Shown: positions 44,620 through 52,720 of the stretch, piece by piece
Numbering within the stretch: position 1 is the stretch's first letter
How the letters are laid out: each line of letters starts with the position of its first letter
Source of the DNA: Labilithrix luteola
Lineage (GTDB): Bacteria; Myxococcota_A; Polyangia; Polyangiales; Polyangiaceae
Length of the DNA stretch: 64,000 nt
Direction: 5' to 3'
Assembly (NCBI RefSeq): GCF_001263205.1
Contig: NZ_CP012333.1
Location: 8,351,501-8,415,500, forward strand
Translations under genes and position numbers: made by a program
The notes under the pieces: generated by a model
Databases searched by the model: none
What the model was told of the DNA's origin: nothing
What the model saw: only the letters and a program-made list of their open reading frames with translations

Positions 44620-45002
44620 CTCAACCTCCTCGCGACGTACGCAAGCCACTCCTCGACGAGCGGGCGTAACCCGATGAGGCGCCCCTCATCGACAGCATTC
44701 CTCAGCGCGTGCTCCAGAGTATTTGGGGCATACATTCATCACTCCCATTCAATAATCAATGCCGGAGCCACGCGGGCACCGATCAAGTTCCCGTCGGAGC
44801 CTCGAGCCCGCCAGCTCGTAGAACGTCTCAGCAATGCTGAAGGCAATTGTTCGTAAACGGGGGATACGCGCCGGGAGCTGTGTTTCGCGCTCGCTACAAT
44901 TCTCCAACACAGGCGTCGTCGCGTGTGACGCGCAGGTCCACCCGAGCGGAGGCTCGCGGCAATACCTGGTTCTCTACCGGTAGGTAGGCTATCGTCCGGG
45001 CA
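44620..45002. other. Intergenic region, slightly AT-richer
   Basis: 383 bases with a lower GC content than the surroundings around 44740-44900. No intact gene is supported. It should hold the promoter of the beta-helix gene; CTACAATTCTCC near 44894 is AT-rich but no clear promoter pair is visible. Confidence 0.5.
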
Positions 45003-46547
45003 ATGATCGTACGTCGGGCGGCTCGTTCGTGGCTTTCGATATTCGTGTTCGCGTCGCTCTTCTCCTTTGCCTGTAGCCAAAGCGACGGCGCCGTCGAAAA
45101 CGGTAGTCGGTCGAACGACGGAACGGACACGAACGGCACGGACGGTTCGCGAGACGGCTCGACCACGTCGGATCCGTCGAACGACGCCGGAACCGGCGCG
45201 GACGGCGCGCCCACCGTCGGGTGCACGGGGTTTTCCACGATCGTCGAACCGTCCGAACAACTCTTCGTCGCCCCCAACGGGAACGACTCTGCGGACGGCA
45301 GTGCGGGAGCGCCGCTCGCGAGCCTCGGTGAAGCCGCCAGACGCTTTCCCAACGGCGGAACGGTCGTCGTACGCGGGGGAGCCTACGGCGCGCAAACACT
45401 GGCCGGCACGGGTACCGCCGGACATCCACTCGTTGTCCGCGCGGCGTCGGGCGAAACGCCCGTGTTCGACGGGTCGGCAGTGCAGGTCCCTTACGGCGCC
45501 GTGATTCGTTTGACGAAGGCGCAGCACGTGGTCTTCGCGAATCTCACGGTGCAAAATGGCACCGGCCCCAACGTCGCGGGAATCCTCGCCGACGAGGCGG
45601 TGTCCGACCTCACGATTCGCGCCTGCACGATTCACGATACGCAAGACGCGCTCGCTCGCTTCGCGGGCGACGGCATCACGTTCGAAGGCAACGAGATGTA
45701 CAACGGCGCGCTCGCGAACGAAGGCAATCCCGATCGCTACAAAGGCGGCGGCTGGCCGGGGTGCATGGGCACGACGCCCGACTTCTCGAGGCCCACGTCC
45801 CCCTGGGCGACGAACGTGACTTTGCGCGGGAACCACGTTCACGACTGCTGGGGCGAAGGCCTCAGCATCTGGTTCGGGTCGGGCGTGGTCGTCGAAGACA
45901 ACGTCGTCGAGCGCACGTTCAACGTAGGCATCTATCTGGACAATGCCTCGAATGTCCAAGTTGCACGCAACTTCGTATTGATGCAGGCGCCCATGGCGAT
46001 GAACGGTGGCATCGGTAACGGCGTCTTGTTGGGTATCGAGCCTTACGACACGCACGGCGTGAGTTATCGACCGAATCACGACATCACGATCGTCGACAAC
46101 GTCGTCGTGGGTGCGTCGGCGATCGGATGGTGGACGAGTCCCAACACGTCCCCCGACAATACTTACGCAAACGTCTCTATCCTCCACAACACGTTGGTGG
46201 CTCCCTCGGGCGCGGCCATCGGTTTCGAGGCGGTCTCGGGTCAGGCGACCTCGCCGAAAGCGTGCACGATCGAAAACAATGTGATCGTCGAATCGTCTGG
46301 CAGCTACCTCGACGAGGCCAGTGCATTCACGCTCGCCGGCAACGCCTGGCTAGGCCCGTCGAAGCCGATGGTCGCGGGAACGAGCGACGTCTCCCTGAAC
46401 ATCAGCGTCGGCGCAGTGACAACGGCCAAAGACGTCCAGTCGCTCGCCAGCCAAGTCGGAACGGGAGTCGCGAGCACCGTTGCTATCGACTTCGCATGCG
46501 CGGCTCGCAACGCGGCGGCCCCCACGCGCGGCGCCTTCGAGCATTGA
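45003..46547 (+). CDS. Secreted right-handed parallel beta-helix lipoprotein
   Basis: 514 residues. The signal sequence ends in a lipobox (LFSFACSQS), with an Asp/Thr/Gly-rich linker to about residue 75. The rest is a pectate-lyase-like parallel beta-helix: FVAPNGNDSADGSAGAPLASL at the start, then repeated rungs such as FANLTVQNG, LTIRACTIHDTQDALA, ITFEGNEMYNG, VTLRGNHVHDCWGEGLSI, VVVEDNVVERTFNVGIYL and ITIVDNVVVG. The start resembles DUF1565-type beta-helix proteins. It may bind or cleave polysaccharide, but catalytic residues of a defined lyase family are not evident. Confidence 0.85.
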   Translation: MIVRRAARSWLSIFVFASLFSFACSQSDGAVENGSRSNDGTDTNGTDGSRDGSTTSDPSNDAGTGADGAPTVGCTGFSTIVEPSEQLFVAPNGNDSADGSAGAPLASLGEAARRFPNGGTVVVRGGAYGAQTLAGTGTAGHPLVVRAASGETPVFDGSAVQVPYGAVIRLTKAQHVVFANLTVQNGTGPNVAGILADEAVSDLTIRACTIHDTQDALARFAGDGITFEGNEMYNGALANEGNPDRYKGGGWPGCMGTTPDFSRPTSPWATNVTLRGNHVHDCWGEGLSIWFGSGVVVEDNVVERTFNVGIYLDNASNVQVARNFVLMQAPMAMNGGIGNGVLLGIEPYDTHGVSYRPNHDITIVDNVVVGASAIGWWTSPNTSPDNTYANVSILHNTLVAPSGAAIGFEAVSGQATSPKACTIENNVIVESSGSYLDEASAFTLAGNAWLGPSKPMVAGTSDVSLNISVGAVTTAKDVQSLASQVGTGVASTVAIDFACAARNAAAPTRGAFEH

Positions 46548-46899
46548 GCCTCCGTTCCACGCTTCCCTCCGCCTACCTTGTGCGGCGCCCCAAGACGACA
46601 TCGTTCGGGAGGCCGCCGCCGCAGGCCGCGTCATGAGCGCGAGGTCGACTTCTACGGCGTTCGGCTCGGTCTATACGAGAGAGGTGGTCCATCTTGCTGA
46701 CGGCCACGAACTCCAGGTCGTTCTTGATCTCGTTCGGAACCTCGTCGAGGTCCGCCTCGTTGCGCTCGGGGATGAGCACACGCTTGATGCCTGAGCGGTG
46801 AGCCGCACGTACAAATACGCTGTTCCGCAGCTTGGGATCGATCGGCAGCCGCCACCGTCCGTCGCCGCAGCAGCCCCGCAGCGAATGTCGTTGCGGGGG
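46548..46899. other. Gene-free stretch containing a lon fragment
   Basis: 352 bases between the beta-helix gene and the hypothetical gene at 46900. Apart from the inverted lon piece at 46686-46808, nothing is recognised. Confidence 0.6.
46686..46808 (-). pseudogene. Inverted fragment of lon
   Basis: Read on the minus strand, this DNA encodes VLIPERNEADLDEVPNEI and NDLEFVAVSKMD, matching Lon residues about 750-776 (nucleotides about 33495-33614) almost base for base. It is bounded on both sides by unrelated sequence. It is contiguous in lon with the segment copied at 47585-47653, but lies in the opposite orientation. Confidence 0.9.
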
Positions 46900-47406
46900 T
46901 CACCCCTCGGCGAACCGTATCGGTAGCCGAAACGCCTTCAGCACTCTCGGAACATCCGCAAACAATGCCTCATCGCGAACGGACTCGAACAACCGCAGCA
47001 CCATCATCGCGCCAAACAACTCCAAGCTCCCTCGGATGTGCCTGAGCGACTTTCCGCTCGTCCGATAGTAGCCGCCATAGTCACCGTGATATCGAAGATC
47101 GACTGCCCGCAAGACGCACCCGTACTGGACATACGCCAATTCGCTGAGCACACGATTGCAGAGCAGCTCCGCTTCGACGAACGCAGCGCCATCACTCAGC
47201 GCGACGCCCGGTCCATCGCCAAACGTCCACAATCCGCGGAAGCGAGGCGCTTCTCCGTCACGTCGCTCTTCAACGAGTTTCGGGAACCCCTTTTGCACCA
47301 AGAAACACTCGGCGAATTCGCGCTCGAGCTCTGCTTGGCGATCGCGCAACGCTTCGATCGTTTTCGCATCGCCGAGCGCCGACACTCTCCGGATCTTCGT
47401 TCCCAT
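46900..47406 (-). CDS. Hypothetical protein
   Basis: 168 residues. The N-terminal 60 residues are helical and charged (TIEALRDRQAELEREFAECFLVQ), with FPKLVEERRDGE, followed by a mixed segment (WTFGDGPGVALSDG) and an Arg/Leu-rich helical end (SLRHIRGSLELFGAMMVLRLF). I do not recognise a family. Its length, balanced composition and position between two lon fragments suggest it is a real accessory gene trapped by the rearrangement. Confidence 0.5.
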   Translation of the reverse strand: MGTKIRRVSALGDAKTIEALRDRQAELEREFAECFLVQKGFPKLVEERRDGEAPRFRGLWTFGDGPGVALSDGAAFVEAELLCNRVLSELAYVQYGCVLRAVDLRYHGDYGGYYRTSGKSLRHIRGSLELFGAMMVLRLFESVRDEALFADVPRVLKAFRLPIRFAEG

Positions 47407-47584
47407 GGTGCCACTCTACGCCAAAGCCCTCCCTCTTTTCGCAGAGCACACGTCCTCGACGAGTCGTCCGGCGGCCCCGCGACCGAAGACGCCGTCCAAG
47501 AAGTCGAACGTTCAGGTAGGCGCGGTCACGCCCAATTGCTGAAGCGGTTGTATCGAGCTCGGCTGGACGCGGATTCAAGTCAGG

Positions 47585-47653
47585 GCGGCTCTCGAAGAGA
47601 AGCTGACACCCAAGTCGACCGACGGGGCAACGGCCACTCCGCCGACGAACTGA
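47585..47653 (+). repeat. Direct duplicate of the lon 3' end
   Basis: These 69 bases match 33630-33698 at 63 positions and still encode the Lon C-terminus (AALEEKLTPKSTDGATATPP, then TN and stop). Only 26 bases separate it from an S23-type start, whereas the original has about 520 bases of repeats in between. Confidence 0.9.
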
Positions 47654-47679
47654 TCGCGAGAGCTAGCTTGTGAGAGGCG

Positions 47680-47859
47680 ATGTTGAGGATTCACGACACG
47701 ATACTGGAGCTGATCAAGGAACTGGCGCCGATCGCGGAGGCTATCGGGCGGCACGATGCGGACCTTGCTCGGCAATTGCGGCGGGCGATGTCGAGCGTGC
47801 CGCTCAACGTGAGTGAGGGGCCGCGCAGAGAGGGGCTCGGCGGAATTCGCACTACAGCA
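47680..47859 (+). pseudogene. Frameshifted and truncated S23-type gene
   Basis: The first 140 bases match the intact gene at 34218 with about five substitutions (MLRIHDTILELIKELAPIAE through MSSVPLNVSEG). One base is then missing in the run of G after GAGTGAGG, which shifts the frame, and homology ends at about 47859 where an IS3 fragment begins. Confidence 0.85.
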
Positions 47860-47904
47860 CGAGGTGCCGGCCGCAAACGGTGGTCCCGCGAAGCCGGCGA
47901 CCCC

Positions 47905-48097
47905 CGCAGCGCGCCGTCTCCGTCAGATCAAGATCGGCGGCCACCTGTCGGATGGTTCGGTCACCCGACCTTGCACAGCCGAACGGCTTCAGTCTTGAAT
48001 TCCGGAGTAAATGACCTACGGGCTCGTCGTACCTTTTGCTTCGCCATCGAACACTCTTCGCGCCTTTCGGGGCGTCCACGGAAGCGGGGGATCATCA
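47905..48097 (-). mobile_element. Fragment of an IS3-family element (left end and orfA start)
   Basis: On the minus strand, the 24-base left inverted repeat (48074-48097) is identical to the one at 37525-37548. An orfA frame starts at 48047 with MAKQKVRRARRSFTPEFKTE and continues AVRLCKVG before a frameshift; the next frame reads GDRTIRQVAADLDLTETA, the rest of the helix-turn-helix. The element is cut at about 47905-47860, next to the S23 remnant. It shows what the deleted first part of the element at 37525 looked like. Confidence 0.85.
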
Positions 48098-48223
48098 AAC
48101 ACGATGGCGCACGCTCAAGACGGTGCCATCGAGGCTCCCAAGCGTGGTCATCGTTCATCAGGAGAACTCGCGACAGTTTTTTCGGCGCTGCAGCGACTCG
48201 AGTTCGAGCCCCAGTGCCATCCC

Positions 48224-50005
48224 TCAACGAATGGGCGGGAGCGGGGTGATCACGAGTTTACGTTGCGCCATCCCACCCGGATATGCGTAGCTTGCGCAGA
48301 AGGACCATCCCCACAATGTCGCGGTAAACGGGCCGTCGCTTCGCATTCGCTGGAGCCCGGTCTTGCAGACGCTCTCGCCAAACTTGTCGCCGGGGCCGTC
48401 GTTTCGAGAGAGATCGACTCGCACGAATTCGTAGTCACCCTTCGTTCCAATCGGGCGAAAGCCCGTCAGGTTGCCGGCGCACTCGAGCCAAACGTTCTTG
48501 AACTCACCGCTGCTCTTTGCCCTCACGATGACGAGGGAGGTGTCCCCGTACGTGGGATCCGCATAGAAGCTGTAGGAGCTCTGATATTGCCCGGTAGGGA
48601 CGACGTTGACGAACTCGGGATCCCCGCGTCCACCGAACGCAGTGTCGCCTCCGGTTGGCCCCATCATCCCTTGCCGCTGACCGCTCATGTACGCGGCGAG
48701 GTAGACGGGATGATCAGGATCCTGAGAGCGAACGATAAACGCGTCTCCGGTGCCATGAGTGAATGTAACGACCTCGCCGGCGTTCATCGTGAGCGGCGCG
48801 CCAGGCGGCTTCACGGGATCGTAGTCGAGGACGGTCCCATCTCGTGCTGCGACGATACGATATGCGATGAGCTCGTGCTCGTTACCAAGGCGCGGGCGGT
48901 AGCCGACGCCCACGTATTCCGAGCCCCACTGATTGAAGGCCGGAATCTGCTGGTGGAGGATGTCGCACGTTCCACCGGTGATCGGCACGTCCGCGCAGGA
49001 GTTTCCGCCGAACATCGTCGTCGGCTTTGTCGAAGTGACGATGCTCCCGGAGAGCTCTTCGCTTTGTGTAAACTGCAACACCGAACCCTTGCCGAGCCGG
49101 TACGTTACCGGCGTTCCAGCCAGGGTCCCCGACAATCCGTTTCCGTCCTGGATATCGCGTTTGGGAAGGATCGTCACCTCGGTGTCGTCCTCGGACGCGA
49201 CGATTTGCGCGGCTGGCAGTCCACTTCGTCCGGCTTCCCAGGCGTTGATCAGGATGTGCTGTTTCTCCCACGTTGCGACGGGAAAAATGAGCGTCGCGGA
49301 AGGCACCATGCTGCGCGCGCCACCGAACGGATAGATCGAGGTGACGGAGATCGGCATCGTGGACTTCAGATGAAACGCGGAGCCGAACCCGCTGCCATCT
49401 GGCAACGTATCCGTATACGACGCAGGGACGATGCCGTTCGGACACGGCGCTTGGTCGTCGGCCACCGGCCCGCCGGGGGCGGCATCCGACGCGAACAGGA
49501 TCGCGCTCTCTCCTGAAGCGAGCGGGCCGATATGGGGCGTCAGCGTCGCGTCGCCCGGGTTCGTACGGTAGAGCGATCGGGAGATATCGAGGGCCTCGCC
49601 TTCGAGCTCGAGGGAGAGGTCTACTGGCTGGGTCGATGTGTTGACGACATATACGGCATAGCAAGACTGAGGCCATCTCTTGCTGTATCGCGCTGTCTGA
49701 AAGTAGAACTCACATCCGTCCGAGCGCTTGTCCGCGGCCGCTGCTGCGCAGGGATGTTGGCAAATCGCCTCGCCGCAGGCGAGGTCGTCGGCGCATCGCT
49801 CGACGACTTCCCCCGTGCATGTCCTTACGACGGAGCGCCCATCGAGCGAGCATTGGAACTTACAGTCTCCCGAGCTCGCGTCGCCTTCGACTTCCAGGGT
49901 GGGTGGCGGTGCAAAATCACGGCGCCGCTCGTCGGCACAAGCCACGGCGTAGGCCGTCGCAAAGGCGAGGGGCACGGCGATCCAAAGCGATCGAAGACTC
50001 TTCAT
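48224..50005 (-). CDS. IgGFc-binding-domain-type lipoprotein
   Basis: 593 residues from ATG 50005, which overlaps the stop of the RCC1 gene (ATGA). The signal sequence ends in a lipobox-like AYAVACADE. A Cys-rich segment (about 45-100) precedes a large beta-rich domain with the pattern of IgGFc-binding N-terminal domains (KRWPQSCYAVYVVNTSTQPV, ILFASDAAPGG, AFHLKSTMPISVTSIYPFGG, QHILINAWEAG, VTILPKRDIQDG, VYLAAYMSG). Such proteins are widespread, often multicopy, in myxobacteria and thought to be exposed at the surface. It ends the seven-gene run. Confidence 0.85.
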   Translation of the reverse strand: MKSLRSLWIAVPLAFATAYAVACADERRRDFAPPPTLEVEGDASSGDCKFQCSLDGRSVVRTCTGEVVERCADDLACGEAICQHPCAAAAADKRSDGCEFYFQTARYSKRWPQSCYAVYVVNTSTQPVDLSLELEGEALDISRSLYRTNPGDATLTPHIGPLASGESAILFASDAAPGGPVADDQAPCPNGIVPASYTDTLPDGSGFGSAFHLKSTMPISVTSIYPFGGARSMVPSATLIFPVATWEKQHILINAWEAGRSGLPAAQIVASEDDTEVTILPKRDIQDGNGLSGTLAGTPVTYRLGKGSVLQFTQSEELSGSIVTSTKPTTMFGGNSCADVPITGGTCDILHQQIPAFNQWGSEYVGVGYRPRLGNEHELIAYRIVAARDGTVLDYDPVKPPGAPLTMNAGEVVTFTHGTGDAFIVRSQDPDHPVYLAAYMSGQRQGMMGPTGGDTAFGGRGDPEFVNVVPTGQYQSSYSFYADPTYGDTSLVIVRAKSSGEFKNVWLECAGNLTGFRPIGTKGDYEFVRVDLSRNDGPGDKFGESVCKTGLQRMRSDGPFTATLWGWSFCASYAYPGGMAQRKLVITPLPPIR

Positions 50006-51396
50006 GGCAACACTACTTCCTGCGGAGTCACACTCGGTACCTTGCTCCTGCCGTTGCCGAGCTGCCCGCTGAAGTTCGTGCCCCAACAGTAGACTTTCCC
50101 GCTCGTGAGGAGCGCGCAGGTCGCGCCCGGCAACGTCTTCACCTGCGCAGCAGGGCCCGGCAGGCCGACGACGCGGACCGCTTCGTACGCATGCTCCTTC
50201 GTCCCATCGCCAGCTTGACCGCTTCCGTTGTATCCCCAGCAGTACACGGCGCCGGACGCCCCGATCGCGCACCTCCGGTCTGGTTGGATGGCCGGCGGGT
50301 AGACACCCCAGTTGATCGACGTTCGCGTAGTCGAGATCCGTACGACCGGCTCGGGCGTCACGACAGGCGCGGGGAGCGCTCGAGCGAGGCTCGGCCGTTC
50401 TCCCTGGATGCTCGGCTCGTAGTTCCGGAGCGTGGCTGTCCCCCAGCAGTAGCCGACACCGCCCACGGCGGCGCAAGCGTTGTCTTCGGCGACATCGATC
50501 GCCGTGACGGATCCGAGCGCGCTCGGCTGAGGATACGGATCCGGGTACAGCGACGAGACACGCGCGAGCGGCGGGTTGGCCCCCCAACTCACGACCGTCT
50601 TGTCTGCGCGCACGACGAAGGTGGCATTCCCGACCAGGAGATCGTCGATGGGCGCTCCAGGCGGAATCGCGGCCGCTTGGGGGGCGAGAACGGCAGACGA
50701 CCGCTCGCTCTCGAAGGGAGCGATCTGGCCGTATTGGTTCCATCCCCAACAAACGACGCCGTCGTCGACGAGTGCGCATCCTGTGACGAGGCCCACGGCG
50801 ACTTTCCTCGCCGCCGGGATGTCGAGCTTCACCGGCGAGGGCTCGGTCGTGACGGCTGTCACGGGATCGCGAAGAAACGGCCCGGTTCCCCAGCAAAAGA
50901 CCGCACCGTTCTTGTCGACGGCACACGTATGATCGAGCGAGACGATGTCCTTCACTCCAGGAACGCGCGCCGCCGTCGCGCTGTCCGCCGTCGCCTCATC
51001 GCCACGACCAAGCTGTCCCGCTCCGCCGGCCCCCCAGCAGGCGACGGTCCCGTCGCGCAGGAGCACGCAGAACCCTTCGCCTCGATCGTCGTCTGGACTA
51101 CCGCGGTCGTCGACACGACCGCGCGTCGTCGTCAGTGCCGTGGCACACGGATCGGTCGCGCACTGAACCGGAAGAGGCCCGCCGTCGAACGGCGTTGCGG
51201 CGTCGACCACCGGCGTGGGTTCCGCGGCGGCGTCGGGAGTCGGCGAAACGTCGGACGCCGCGTCACTCCCGTCGACGTGTGGGGCTTCACTATCCGCGCT
51301 CGAGCAGCTCGCGCCGAAAAAGCCGGCCGTGACGCACGCGCCGAGGACGAGCGCGCTCGACCACCGCAGCTCAAGGAGTCGTCTTGTGTAGTGCAT
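50002..51396 (-). CDS. RCC1-repeat lipoprotein
   Basis: 464 residues with a lipobox ending FFGASCSS and an Asp/Ala/Pro linker (about 35-80). The rest is a seven-bladed RCC1-type propeller: GEGFCVLLRDGTVACWGAGG, HTCAVDKNGAVFCWG, TGCALVDDGVVCWGWN, NACAAVGGVGYCWG, RRCAIGASGAVYCWGYNG and ATCALLTSGKVYCWGTN, each with a Cys pair that may form a disulfide within a blade. Extracellular RCC1 lipoproteins of this kind are frequent in myxobacteria; ligands are unknown. The start overlaps the upstream gene by 26 bases and the end overlaps the downstream gene by 4. Confidence 0.92.
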   Translation of the reverse strand: MHYTRRLLELRWSSALVLGACVTAGFFGASCSSADSEAPHVDGSDAASDVSPTPDAAAEPTPVVDAATPFDGGPLPVQCATDPCATALTTTRGRVDDRGSPDDDRGEGFCVLLRDGTVACWGAGGAGQLGRGDEATADSATAARVPGVKDIVSLDHTCAVDKNGAVFCWGTGPFLRDPVTAVTTEPSPVKLDIPAARKVAVGLVTGCALVDDGVVCWGWNQYGQIAPFESERSSAVLAPQAAAIPPGAPIDDLLVGNATFVVRADKTVVSWGANPPLARVSSLYPDPYPQPSALGSVTAIDVAEDNACAAVGGVGYCWGTATLRNYEPSIQGERPSLARALPAPVVTPEPVVRISTTRTSINWGVYPPAIQPDRRCAIGASGAVYCWGYNGSGQAGDGTKEHAYEAVRVVGLPGPAAQVKTLPGATCALLTSGKVYCWGTNFSGQLGNGRSKVPSVTPQEVVLP

Positions 51397-52720
51397 AACC
51401 AGCTCCGACCGCCCAGAGGTCGAGGTCAGATGATCCTCGAATTTGATAGATGGCCGCGTTTAGCCATCCTCCGTTGAGGGAAATGGAAGATATTTCGTAT
51501 TCCCCGGCGCCCCATACATCCTTGTTCTGGACGACGAGCTTGAGTCCGCCGAGCCAGAGTGGTTGGCCCGGGGCCGTCCACATCGAGAGATACGCGCTCT
51601 CGTCCCACGCGCGTACCCGCGGGATCGGAGAGGCTTCGACCGAATACGCACCACCGTTCGACGAGATGCGTGCGATGTTGCGACCTCCGTTGAGGGCGAC
51701 GACGGTGCTCCCGGAAGTCGCCAGCACGTCGGTCAGCCACCCCGTCGCGCTGTCGACCAAAATCGTCCCCGCCCTCGCTTCGCACTTCGCCGGCAGTGGC
51801 GGAAAGCCGCCTCCCATTTGGGCGGTGGCGTCGGCAATCCGGCGGTACTCGCCGAGCCGCTTCGTCACGACGATGGCGCAGTTGCGCGAGTCCCACACGC
51901 TCCCGCCTCTTCCACCAACGAACCAGAGCTCGTTCTGGCCGGTGGCCGTTGCGCCGAGGAAGAAGAGCTGCTCATCGTCGCGATCGAGATCGTCGGCGAC
52001 GTACTCGACGACCCAGGCAGCGTTGCCAGCAGCGTCGCTCGCGAGGTGATAGATGGCGTTGCCGTACCAGGCGTAGACGTCGCCGGCGCTGGTGCCGAAG
52101 ACCCCCAACGCCGTGAACTCGGAGTTCGTCGCCGAGGACTTGGGGCGTCCGAAATAATGGTTGGGGAAATAATCCATACCCGGCGAGTCGTACGCCGGAA
52201 TGCGACTTTCGAGCTGCTGGGAGGTCCACGTCCACGACTTCTGTTGCGGCGGGGCACCGAGATTCCGTTTGCCGTGATAGACGGTGTGCGGCGCGACGGT
52301 GAAGTAGATCTCGTTTTCGTTGGGCGACCAGATCTTCCCGACGTACGCTCCGCGCCCGGACTCGTTCTGCGTATTGTCGTCGATGTAAGACCAACTCGCG
52401 GCCGACTCAGCCCACTCGAGGACCTTGACTCCTAGGTTGGGGCTTTCCGCAACGGCAAAGGCGCGGCCTGGAAGGACCGAAATGTCCCTGAGGGTCAGGT
52501 TCGTATCGGGGAGAGTCGTCGGACACCAGCCTGAGGGACTGCAGCTCGGCGCATCGGTCGTAGCGTCCGACCTGGCATCGATCGGGGCCTCGGCGTCGGG
52601 CACGACGGCTGTTCCGGAGTCCCGCTCCGGTGCGGGTGCGAGAACATCGTGCTCGGAGCTGGCGCATGCCGCAGCGGTTGCGAGCACGACAGACATGCAT
52701 GCGAAGACGACCCGCCTCAT
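51371..52720 (-). CDS. Propeller-like lipoprotein A
   Basis: 449 residues from ATG 52720, with a ribosome-site-like GAGGGAAG upstream. The lipobox is ATAAACASS. After an Asp/Ala linker comes a beta-propeller-like region with Trp-rich repeats (DISVLPGRAFAVAES, KIWSPNENEIYFTV, VFGTSAGDVYAWYG, TGQNELWFVGGRGG, SSDLDLWAVGAGYALHK). The repeats resemble the (D)xWAVG units of the neighbouring protein, so both probably fold as irregular WD/BNR-type propellers. No enzyme motif is visible. It lies between propeller B and the RCC1 gene, overlapping both. Confidence 0.8.
   Translation of the reverse strand: MRRVVFACMSVVLATAAACASSEHDVLAPAPERDSGTAVVPDAEAPIDARSDATTDAPSCSPSGWCPTTLPDTNLTLRDISVLPGRAFAVAESPNLGVKVLEWAESAASWSYIDDNTQNESGRGAYVGKIWSPNENEIYFTVAPHTVYHGKRNLGAPPQQKSWTWTSQQLESRIPAYDSPGMDYFPNHYFGRPKSSATNSEFTALGVFGTSAGDVYAWYGNAIYHLASDAAGNAAWVVEYVADDLDRDDEQLFFLGATATGQNELWFVGGRGGSVWDSRNCAIVVTKRLGEYRRIADATAQMGGGFPPLPAKCEARAGTILVDSATGWLTDVLATSGSTVVALNGGRNIARISSNGGAYSVEASPIPRVRAWDESAYLSMWTAPGQPLWLGGLKLVVQNKDVWGAGEYEISSISLNGGWLNAAIYQIRGSSDLDLWAVGAGYALHKTTP

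Noticed and set aside
44640..44735. Minus-strand frame starting MYAPNTLEHALRNAVDEGRL, resembling the end of a DUF3368 PIN-type toxin
   Set aside because: Only about 40 residues look protein-like, the catalytic part is absent, the frame then runs antisense through the ASH lipoprotein gene, and no antitoxin is visible.
46686..47653. A second, functional lon gene
   Set aside because: Only two fragments of 123 and 69 bases exist, in opposite orientations, with no ATPase or protease active site.
33699..47653. Prophage or integrative element with its own integrase
   Set aside because: No tyrosine or serine recombinase, phage structural gene or tRNA is present; only the lon-tail repeat suggests insertion.
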